From Clostridiales bacterium (lineage in GTDB: Bacteria > Bacillota > Clostridia > Christensenellales > Borkfalkiaceae), in NCBI GenBank assembly GCA_003503945.1, contig DOCD01000026.1:1-12965 (forward strand): a DNA stretch of 12,965 nt, written 5' to 3'. Of this stretch, positions 7,084 to 12,965 are shown piece after piece. The notes beneath the pieces are model-generated. The model was given only the letters and a program-made list of their open reading frames with translations. It ran no database searches and was not told the DNA's origin. Every line of letters starts with the position of its first letter. Within the stretch, counting starts at the first letter, position 1. Both the position numbers and the translations under genes were made by a program.

Positions 7084-8283
7084 ATGCAAATTGAACTTTT
7101 GGCGCCTGCGGGCAATTTCGAAAAACTCAAAACGGCTTTTTACTTCGGCGCGGATGCGGCGTACGTCGGCGGCAAGGATTTTTCATTGCGTTCTTTTGCG
7201 GATAATTTCAGCCGCGAACAGCTCTCCGACGCGGTAAAATACGCGCACGGGCTCGGCAAAAAAATATATGTTGCGGTAAACATATTTGCAAAGAACGCCG
7301 ATATTCCTCTCCTTGAAGATTATTTTGCCTTTCTTCAAAGCTGCGCCGCCGACGCCGCGATAGTTTCCGACCCCGGCGTTTTTTACGCCGCGCGTAAAGC
7401 CGCTCCTTCATTACAGTTGCATATATCGACACAGGCGAATATAACCAACCGTAACGCGGTCAGATTCTGGCGGGAGCAGGGCGCTTCGCGCGTTATTTTG
7501 GCGCGCGAGCTTAGTATCGACGAAATCGCCGAAATCCACGCCGCCGTCCCCGACGTCGAAATCGAGGCTTTCGTGCACGGCGCGATGTGTATTTCCTATT
7601 CGGGCAGGTGCCTTTTGTCCGACTATCTTGCAAACCGCCCCTCGAACCGCGGCGAATGCGTTCAGGCGTGCAGATGGAAATACGGTATACGCAAAAAGGA
7701 CGAACTTTCCGACAGCGGCTGGCTGGATATCGAGGAGGACGGCAGAGGTACTTATATTTTAAACAGCAAAGATCTGAATATGTCCGAACACCTCGAAAAA
7801 TTAATAAAGGCGGGCGTGTGCTCGTTCAAAATCGAGGGCAGAATGAAATCGGAGTATTACCTTGCAACGGTAATAAACGCTTACCGCCGCTGTATCGACG
7901 GCGGATTTGACGAGGTTGTCGGGCGTGAGCTTACGACCGCCGCCCACCGCGACTATACCACGGCTTACAATCTCGGCGAAAACGCGCATACAGTTAACTA
8001 TGACGACAGTCAGGCGAAGGGCGATTGCGATTATATAGGCAACGTGCTCGGCAGTGCCGACGGCTTCGCTACCGTGGAAATGCGCGGCAGATTTAAGGTC
8101 GGAGATATCCTCGAAGCGCTCTCCCCCGATAAAAATTTCGGCAAAAGCTTTAAAGTCGAAAAAGCTTATTTAAGCACGGGTGAACAAGTGAACGATTGTA
8201 AACTTGTGCAGGAAAGGTATAAAATCAACTGTCCGTTCGCCCTTCACGCGGGCGATATACTGCGAAGAAGAAAACCGCAATAA
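7084..8283 (+). CDS. trhP: TrhP-like U32 family tRNA 5-hydroxyuridine synthase
   Basis: The protein is of the group once called peptidase U32, now known as iron-sulfur, prephenate-dependent tRNA hydroxylases (E. coli TrhP/YegQ, B. subtilis YrrN/YrrO). Its 399 residues begin LLAPAGNFEKL, the family opening, with GADAAYVGG at 22-30 and a STQANITN strand at 115-122. The hallmark cluster MCISYSGRCLLSDYLANR (168-185) with ECVQACRW (191-198) supplies four cysteines, C169, C176, C192 and C196, expected to hold an iron-sulfur cluster. FKIEGRMKS follows at 248-256, and a small beta-rich C-terminal domain ends the protein. Its length fits TrhP better than the much longer rRNA hydroxylase RlhA. A strong GTGAGG site lies seven bases before the ATG. 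With the upstream methyltransferase it would make 5-methoxyuridine. True protease activity is not expected. Confidence 0.9.
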   Translation: MQIELLAPAGNFEKLKTAFYFGADAAYVGGKDFSLRSFADNFSREQLSDAVKYAHGLGKKIYVAVNIFAKNADIPLLEDYFAFLQSCAADAAIVSDPGVFYAARKAAPSLQLHISTQANITNRNAVRFWREQGASRVILARELSIDEIAEIHAAVPDVEIEAFVHGAMCISYSGRCLLSDYLANRPSNRGECVQACRWKYGIRKKDELSDSGWLDIEEDGRGTYILNSKDLNMSEHLEKLIKAGVCSFKIEGRMKSEYYLATVINAYRRCIDGGFDEVVGRELTTAAHRDYTTAYNLGENAHTVNYDDSQAKGDCDYIGNVLGSADGFATVEMRGRFKVGDILEALSPDKNFGKSFKVEKAYLSTGEQVNDCKLVQERYKINCPFALHAGDILRRRKPQ

Positions 8284-8307
8284 GGCCCTCAACCGAGCGT
8301 AAAGCAT

Positions 8308-9528
8308 ATGTTATACGAAGTTAAAAATATCTATAAAAAGGTCAATAATAAGCGCGTTGGGGTTACCGTGCCCGGCTCGAAGAGTCTGACGGCGCGGGCG
8401 ATGCTGGTTGCCGCCTTATCCGACGGCGAAAGCACGCTTTCGGGCGCACAGTTTTCGGATGATTGCAAAACCTTTTTAAACTGCCTTAAAGATTTGGGCA
8501 TAGAGTGTTCTGCGGACGGCGCAACCGTCAAAATAGCGGGCTGCGGCGGCAGGCTTAAAGCAAAAAGCGCGCGTATAAACGTGGGCAGCGCGGGCACGGC
8601 GGCAAGGTTTTTGCCGACTTTTTTAGCCTTTCAGGACGGCGAATACTTCCTCGACTGTTCCGCCCAGATGAAATCCCGACCCATAACCCCGCTTATTTCA
8701 ACACTTAAAAACCTCGGCGCAGCGTTTACCTTTCACGAAAACGAAAATTCCTATCCGTTTACGATAAAGGGTACGTCTGAGCCCGAGCCTTACGCCGAAG
8801 TGGATATCACTAAAAGCAGTCAGTTTTTATCGGCGCTTTTAATTTCGGCGGTATGCACGCATGAACGTATGACCGTTAAGGCAATCGGCAGCCACTCTTT
8901 AAGCTACGTAGATATGACCGTTCGTATGATGAGGGATTTCGGCGCGGAGGTTACGGCAAAAGACGGGGTCTATACCGTAAAAGGCAACTATTCGGCAAGA
9001 AAATACAATATCGAGCCCGACGTTTCCGCGGCGTGTTATTTTTATGCAATCAACAGAATACTCGGCACCGATATTTCGGTCGACGGAGTATCGCGGGACA
9101 GCTTGCAGGGCGATATAAAATTTATTAAGCTTCTTAAAAATTTCAACGGCGGGATAATCGATATGGGCGGGTTCTCCGACCAGACGCTTACGCTTGCGGC
9201 AATCGCGCCGTATTTCGATAACCCGACCGAAATATGCGGGGTTGAACATATCCGCAGACAGGAATGCGACAGATTGCGCGCAATTTCTTATAATCTTGCC
9301 GCAATGGGCGTAAAGTGCGAGGAGCGTGCGGACGGAGTAAAAATTTACCCCTCGCAGCCAAAACCCGCACTTATTAAAACCTTCGGTGACCACCGCGTTG
9401 CAATGAGCTTTGCTTTGACGGGTTTGCGCGCGGACGGAATAGTTATCGAAAACGCCGAGGTCTGCTCGAAAACTTTTAAAGAATATTTTGAGGTTCTGGA
9501 TAGTCTTTGCGCCGAGCTCACGCGGTAA
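8308..9528 (+). CDS. aroA: 3-phosphoshikimate 1-carboxyvinyltransferase (EPSP synthase)
   Basis: AroA transfers enolpyruvate from PEP to shikimate-3-phosphate, the step before chorismate synthase. Its 406 residues show PGSKSLTARAM (22-32, K25), the PEP-loop VGSAGTAARFL (92-102), MKSRP (121-125), SSQ (170-172), Y200, SDQTLTLA (290-297, D291), RRQECDRL (316-323, E319) and GDHRVAMS (360-367), with K388 near the end. The catalytic Asp, Glu, Lys, Arg and His are all present. The PEP loop keeps the glycine of ordinary bacterial enzymes but has Phe after Arg where E. coli has Pro. It is a stand-alone gene: no other shikimate gene is in the window. It starts 24 bases after trhP and has no convincing ribosome binding site, so coupled translation is likely. 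Prephenate, made further down this pathway, is the cofactor source for TrhP. Confidence 0.95.
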   Translation: MLYEVKNIYKKVNNKRVGVTVPGSKSLTARAMLVAALSDGESTLSGAQFSDDCKTFLNCLKDLGIECSADGATVKIAGCGGRLKAKSARINVGSAGTAARFLPTFLAFQDGEYFLDCSAQMKSRPITPLISTLKNLGAAFTFHENENSYPFTIKGTSEPEPYAEVDITKSSQFLSALLISAVCTHERMTVKAIGSHSLSYVDMTVRMMRDFGAEVTAKDGVYTVKGNYSARKYNIEPDVSAACYFYAINRILGTDISVDGVSRDSLQGDIKFIKLLKNFNGGIIDMGGFSDQTLTLAAIAPYFDNPTEICGVEHIRRQECDRLRAISYNLAAMGVKCEERADGVKIYPSQPKPALIKTFGDHRVAMSFALTGLRADGIVIENAEVCSKTFKEYFEVLDSLCAELTR

Positions 9529-9546
9529 GTTATTAAATAATCAGTT

Positions 9547-10851
9547 ATGGAACGCATTATAATTCATTCCGATTTGAATAATTTTTATGCTTCGGTTGAA
9601 AGAAAGCTTAACCCCGAGCTTTTAGGCAAGCCCGTAGCCGTATGCGGCAGCGCGGAGGAGCGGCACGGCATAGTGCTTGCAAAGAGCGAGGAGGCGAAGA
9701 AAAAGGGCGTAAAAACGGGCGATACGATATGGCTGGCAAAACGCAAATGCCCCGATATAGTAATCGTTCCGCCCAGATTCGGGCTGTATATCGAGTATTC
9801 GCGTCGGGTGCGCGGGGTGTATGCAAAGTATACCGACCTTATCGAAAGCTACGGCATCGACGAGTGCTGGCTGGATATATCCAAAAGCACCCTTCTGTTC
9901 CCCGAATATAAAGGCGAAAAAACTGTTGTACGCGGCGGCGAAACGCTGTACAGCGAAGGCTTTCTGACCCACCTCGGCGACTGTATACGCGAGGACGTAA
10001 AAAAGACGGTCGGCGTAACCGTTTCGTGCGGGGTTTCCTTCAATAAGGTATATGCGAAGCTCGGCTCCGACCTGAAAAAGCCGGACGGAACCACCGTTAT
10101 TTCGAAAGCGCACTATAAGGAGGTTGTCTTCGGGTTGCCCGTGGAGGAGCTTTTATACGTGGGCGGGGCTACAAAACAAAAGCTCTGCGCAATGGGTCTG
10201 GATACGATAGGCAAGCTCGCCGCCGCCGACGACGGTAAAATTATAAACGCTTTCGGGAAAGTGGGCGTAACGCTTTTAAAAAACGCCCGCGGCGAGGACG
10301 ACGACCCCGTAAAGCATATGGACGACAAACGCGAAATGAAGTCTATCGGCAATTCGAGCACCTACCGCGCCGATATCACCGATATGCGCACGGTTAAAAG
10401 GCAGCTGTACGTGCTGTCGGAAAGCGTTGCTTCCCGCCTCAGGGAGTCGGGGCAGGGGCTTGCGGATACCGTGCATATATGGGTTCGCGACAGCGATTTA
10501 AAGGATTTTTCCGCGCAAAAGAAGGTGCGGCACACGCTTTTGTGCGGCGAAATCGCCGAACACGCCTACGATTTGTTTGAAAAAAATTTCAAACCGCCGT
10601 TTAAAATACGTTCGCTCGGGGTTACCGTGTCGGGCTTCGACAACGGTCAGTCGCAGATTACCTTCGACGAGCAGTCGTCAAATTACAAAAAGCGCGAGGC
10701 GGTCGAGCGGTGCGTTGACGTTATCCGCAAAAAGCACGGCTACGACAAGTTGCAGCGCGGAATAGTCGCGGAGGACCCCAACGAAATGCACAACGACGTA
10801 AAAGCCACGCATCTCATAAAGCCCGCTAAAATCGACTATCCCGAAGAATAA
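9547..10851 (+). CDS. dinB: Y-family DNA polymerase IV (DinB-like translesion polymerase)
   Basis: This error-prone polymerase copies past DNA damage. Residues 7-17 read HSDLNNFYASV, with catalytic D9 and a tyrosine (Y14) at the steric-gate position where E. coli Pol IV has Phe. SYGIDECWLDIS (101-112) gives the catalytic D105 and E106. GVSFNKVYAKLGSDLKKPDG (162-181) is the conserved palm segment, followed by thumb helix-hairpin-helix elements (about 196-245). SIGNSSTYR (266-274) opens the little finger. At 368-373 QSQITF sits exactly where clostridial relatives have a QLSLF-type sliding-clamp motif, so it is probably a diverged clamp-binding site. Residues of about 113-143 are a family-typical insertion. 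The gene begins 18 bases after aroA with no visible ribosome binding site. No LexA or SOS-type operator was seen; the gene appears to be expressed with the cluster. Confidence 0.93.
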   Translation: MERIIIHSDLNNFYASVERKLNPELLGKPVAVCGSAEERHGIVLAKSEEAKKKGVKTGDTIWLAKRKCPDIVIVPPRFGLYIEYSRRVRGVYAKYTDLIESYGIDECWLDISKSTLLFPEYKGEKTVVRGGETLYSEGFLTHLGDCIREDVKKTVGVTVSCGVSFNKVYAKLGSDLKKPDGTTVISKAHYKEVVFGLPVEELLYVGGATKQKLCAMGLDTIGKLAAADDGKIINAFGKVGVTLLKNARGEDDDPVKHMDDKREMKSIGNSSTYRADITDMRTVKRQLYVLSESVASRLRESGQGLADTVHIWVRDSDLKDFSAQKKVRHTLLCGEIAEHAYDLFEKNFKPPFKIRSLGVTVSGFDNGQSQITFDEQSSNYKKREAVERCVDVIRKKHGYDKLQRGIVAEDPNEMHNDVKATHLIKPAKIDYPEE

Positions 10852-10884
10852 AATCCATAATTTAGCCTTCCCCTTCGGGACGGA

Positions 10885-10928
10885 GCTTTGCGTTCTTAAA
10901 ACAACGGATACCCGTTGTTTTGCAAAGC
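10885..10928 (+). terminator. Strong two-part hairpin downstream of dinB
   Basis: AAAACAACGG (10898-10907) pairs perfectly with CCGTTGTTTT (10912-10921) around loop ATAC. An outer stem GCTTTGC (10885-10891) pairs with GCAAAGC (10922-10928), leaving a one-sided six-base bulge. It lies 34 bases after the dinB stop and could end the cluster transcript. It lies within the MITE-like element and no T tract follows the outer stem. Confidence 0.45.
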
Positions 10929-11007
10929 GCAGATGAGCTTGCGCATAGTGCAAGGCGCAAGGCGATGCCCGAAAACGGCGTTTATCCTTACGCAGTATGA
11001 GAAAGGT

Positions 11008-11069
11008 GTCTTTGCCGCGAAGGCAAAGACGGATGAGGTGTAATATTCAAAATATTCACCTCATCAGTC
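11008..11069 (+). repeat. Two adjacent hairpins forming the centre of the element
   Basis: GTCTTTGCC (11008-11016), loop GCGAA and GGCAAAGAC (11022-11030) form a perfect 9-bp stem. GATGAGGTG (11032-11040) with AATATT (11042-11047) pairs with AATATT (11051-11056) and CACCTCATC (11057-11065), with one bulged T. The flanking GAC/GTC extends this stem to 11028 and 11069. The first hairpin plus GGATGAGGTG is a half-copy of the repeat seen at 6278-6300. Confidence 0.75.
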
Positions 11070-11116
11070 GTCGCCTCAAACCTCGTCGCCGACAGCTTCC
11101 CCCAAGGGGAAGCCTT
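11059..11116 (-). repeat. Short dispersed double-hairpin repeat, copy 2 (inverted)
   Basis: Read on the - strand, this copy has GGCTTCCCC, loop TTG, GGGGAAGC, then CTGTC, a variable imperfect stem, and GACTGATGAGG, the same order as at 6257-6300. On the + strand the perfect first stem is GCTTCCCC (11095-11102) with GGGGAAGC (11106-11113). The middle stem is longer and less perfect than in copy 1. Confidence 0.75.
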
Positions 11117-11189
11117 AATGCTGATTACAATATAATCTTTGCTTATAACAAACATAAAGACATTAAAAATTAAACATTCGTCAATTAAT

Positions 11190-11218
11190 TTGACTTTGCA
11201 CCGCAATTTTTTTATAAT
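11190..11218 (+). promoter_or_regulatory. Strong sigma-A type promoter of the A/T-rich module
   Basis: TTGACT (11190-11195) and TATAAT (11213-11218) are separated by 17 bases, a near-consensus housekeeping promoter. Transcription should start near 11225, giving a leader of about 24 bases before the ATG at 11249. The leader carries the ribosome binding site AAAGGAG at 11234-11240, eight bases from the start. Confidence 0.85.
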
Positions 11219-11248
11219 TTCATTGTAATAAATAAAGGAGAACGATAT

Positions 11249-12883
11249 ATGAAACGAAAAATTTTAAAACCTATTTTTGTGCTCTTTTTATCCGTGATTG
11301 TATTTTCAAGTATATTTTTAACGGCATATACACCAGAACCACAAAAAACGAATTTAGATACTGAATATGCACTACTTGGAAAAACTTATTGTGACGAAGA
11401 GTTTTATAATGAGTTAATTGAAACACAAAACTTTGTTGCAGAAATTGAAAATTCATTGATACAAAATAATTCTAGTATCGAAGATCAGTTAACAAAGCAA
11501 ATAGAGTATTATCAAGATGTAATAGAAAATGCTACTGATGAAGAAACTGTAGATAAAGCAATAATTTTGATAAATTCTACCAGAGAAATTTTAAGTACAT
11601 ATGAAAATAACGATATGGCATCAGTTTATTCTGGATTTGCTTCAGATAAACCTATTGATAACTCGGATTTAATTACATTCTATTCAGCTGCTACTGCCGC
11701 AATAATAGCACATTTTAATAGTAATAATTATATTTTGGCTTCTGAATTGCTTACATATGCAAGATCAAATAAACAGCTTGATTCTTACTATACTCCGATT
11801 CATACTAGTATAGTTTTGGATAGCCCAACATACACAAAAGTTTTAAACTCAATTTATACAACTTCATCTGAATCAGTTCAAGCCGGAGAAAGGGATGATT
11901 ACAATAAAGAGTGGAAATTTACAGAAGATGTCGACGGAATAGATTTACATTATGCAATTCATGGATTTACATATGTAAAGTCTCAAAGCGGAAGGGTAGT
12001 TAGTATTAGTGACAGATATGATTATGATGATAAAGGGTCTTATGATGATATAGCCGGTGCGGCGGTAAACTGTATGCATAACGCACAGGTATATGGTGTA
12101 ATTACGCCTTACTATATAGCAATAAAAACAGATTATAATGGCGTAGCTATTAATCCTGTTAAAAATATAGAAATTACTGACAATACTCACAGTGATGCTC
12201 ATAAAAATTGGGGATATTGCGAGGAAATTGTAGCTTTAGGTCAAGGAGAGTGTTACGATTTTCGTATATATTTTAAATACGGCGGTGAATATAATATTCA
12301 AACTTTTGGTCTAAACGATACATATTTATCTTTATATGGTGAATATGGTTTAGAATTAGCTACAAACGATGATAGTGGATATAACCGTAATGCTTTAATA
12401 AATTATACTTTACGAGAAGACGCAACATATATAGTTAGATTAAAGTTTTACAATTCAAGTACATCAGGTGCAATAAAACTTGTCATAAATCGTACGTCAG
12501 ATAATATAACTTCAAATGATGATATCGTTTATACTAATTCCAGAGATTTTAAATTCTACAATAATGTTGCTATGGGAGGTTCTTGTTTTCAATTTATATA
12601 TAAGCCGCTTGAAACTAGAAAATATTTAATAGAAACTCAAGGATCTTTTAATTCATTTATATATCTATTGGATCCTAGGTCTACTTTAAGTTCACAAGAA
12701 TATACTGCATATTCGGAAGATAATTCTGCTTGTTTACATAATAATAATGGCAGTGATGGGCGTAATGCGAAAATAGAACGAAGATTAGCTAAAGATATCC
12801 CGTATATTATTATTTATGCATCAAATACAAAGACAGCAGCATCAGGAAGTATTGCGCTAAAAATAAATGAGTTAATTTTATGA
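11249..12883 (+). CDS. Secreted two-beta-domain protein, function unknown
   Basis: This 544-residue protein begins with a lysine-rich start and a hydrophobic helix (about 8-26) ending FLTAYTPEP, a signal peptide without a lipobox cysteine. Residues of about 45-125 are helical and acidic. About 205-295 is a compact domain with DLHYAIHGFTYVKS, ISDRYDYDDKGSYDDIAGAA and VITPYYIAI; I think similar segments occur in other clostridial exported proteins but cannot name a family. About 323-415 and 437-543 are two similar beta-rich domains. Both carry an acidic loop before an N/R-N-A step, then an L..D..YI strand, then T.SG.I.L.IN at the end. They resemble bacterial pre-peptidase C-terminal (PPC) domains, known as beta-sandwich adhesion or carbohydrate-binding modules; this is by inspection only. 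No catalytic triad or sortase motif is visible. Codon and base composition are far more A/T-rich than in the genes upstream. Its own strong promoter drives it, and the lipoprotein gene downstream overlaps it by four bases. Confidence 0.88.
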   Translation: MKRKILKPIFVLFLSVIVFSSIFLTAYTPEPQKTNLDTEYALLGKTYCDEEFYNELIETQNFVAEIENSLIQNNSSIEDQLTKQIEYYQDVIENATDEETVDKAIILINSTREILSTYENNDMASVYSGFASDKPIDNSDLITFYSAATAAIIAHFNSNNYILASELLTYARSNKQLDSYYTPIHTSIVLDSPTYTKVLNSIYTTSSESVQAGERDDYNKEWKFTEDVDGIDLHYAIHGFTYVKSQSGRVVSISDRYDYDDKGSYDDIAGAAVNCMHNAQVYGVITPYYIAIKTDYNGVAINPVKNIEITDNTHSDAHKNWGYCEEIVALGQGECYDFRIYFKYGGEYNIQTFGLNDTYLSLYGEYGLELATNDDSGYNRNALINYTLREDATYIVRLKFYNSSTSGAIKLVINRTSDNITSNDDIVYTNSRDFKFYNNVAMGGSCFQFIYKPLETRKYLIETQGSFNSFIYLLDPRSTLSSQEYTAYSEDNSACLHNNNGSDGRNAKIERRLAKDIPYIIIYASNTKTAASGSIALKINELIL

Positions 12884-12965
12884 TAAAAAAAAGATTTTTA
12901 ATTTTTGGACTTGTTTTTTTGTTTTTTGTTTCGGGTTGTGCAAATTCTGAAACAAGAATAGTAGT
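12880..12965 (+). CDS. N-terminus of a lipoprotein, cut by the window end
   Basis: ATG at 12880 overlaps the preceding stop codon in an ATGA junction, a typical coupled start. The 28 readable residues start MIKKRF, continue with a hydrophobic helix and end in FVSGCANSE. VSGC is an acceptable lipobox, so the mature protein would start at the lipid-modified cysteine (residue 20) and sit on the outer face of the membrane. The rest lies outside the window, so no function can be given. The overlap implies it works with, or is at least expressed with, the secreted protein before it. Confidence 0.8.
   Translation, partial: MIKKRFLIFGLVFLFFVSGCANSETRIV

Larger units (their letters stand above)
10861..11118. 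mobile_element. 258-base MITE-like element with 19-base imperfect terminal inverted repeats
   Basis: The left end TTTAGCCTTCCCCTTCGGG (10861-10879) matches the reverse complement of 11100-11118 at 16 of 19 positions. The element encodes no convincing protein and is dense in dyads, annotated separately here. Its right arm is an inverted copy of the repeat at 6257-6300. A clear target-site duplication could not be identified. It fills most of the 397-base spacer between dinB and the A/T-rich module. A non-autonomous transposable element is the most likely nature; a non-transposing intergenic repeat is the alternative. Confidence 0.6.

Noticed and set aside
7084..8283. Annotation as a secreted collagenase-type peptidase U32
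   Set aside because: There is no signal peptide. The four-cysteine cluster and the trmR neighbour fit the tRNA hydroxylase branch of the family.
10988..11206. A 72-residue open frame on the - strand in the dinB downstream spacer
   Set aside because: It is a translation of the repeat element and its hairpins, and it has no ribosome binding site or recognisable protein pattern.
10852..11248. Possible small RNA or SRP RNA gene in the 397-base spacer
   Set aside because: The dyads are explained by the inverted-repeat element, and no conserved SRP or 6S motif was seen.

Overview
The window looks like a chromosomal piece of an uncultured or gut-type member of the Clostridia (Firmicutes). The evidence is RNase J, a TrmR/TrhP tRNA-modification pair, Shine-Dalgarno sites, clostridial-style AroA and DinB sequences, and short hairpin repeats of a kind common in such genomes. 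The family cannot be fixed from the sequence alone. All complete genes are on the + strand.

Region 1 (1-4134) is one very long gene for a cytoplasmic, acidic, repeat-built coiled-coil protein of 1367 residues. It ends in a compact basic module of about 155 residues. No function can be assigned. Two strong hairpins separate it from region 2.

Region 2 (4248-6122) encodes ribonuclease J, started at TTG and carrying an unusual basic N-terminal tail of about 75 residues. A 251-base spacer follows. It holds two terminator-like hairpins, one copy of a short double-hairpin repeat and a further hairpin just before the next gene.

Region 3 (6374-10851) is a tight four-gene cluster: a TrmR-like tRNA 5-hydroxyuridine O-methyltransferase, a TrhP-like U32 family tRNA hydroxylase, AroA (EPSP synthase) and a Y-family DNA polymerase. 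The first two should together make 5-methoxyuridine at tRNA position 34. TrhP-type hydroxylation in E. coli depends on prephenate, a product of the pathway in which AroA works, so the cluster may tie wobble modification to shikimate flux. aroA and dinB lack clear ribosome binding sites and are probably translated by coupling.

Region 4 (10852-11248) is non-coding. It contains a 258-base element with 19-base imperfect terminal inverted repeats and several internal hairpins. Its right arm is an inverted copy of the repeat at 6257-6300. A textbook sigma-A promoter follows.

Region 5 (11249-12965) is strikingly A/T-rich. Sampled 60-base lines have about 23-33% G+C, against about 53% in one line of the RNase J gene. 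It encodes a secreted 544-residue protein with two C-terminal beta-type domains. Overlapping its stop codon is the start of a lipoprotein gene that runs off the window. Composition, promoter and the adjoining repeat element suggest this two-gene unit is an acquired or fast-evolving accessory module.
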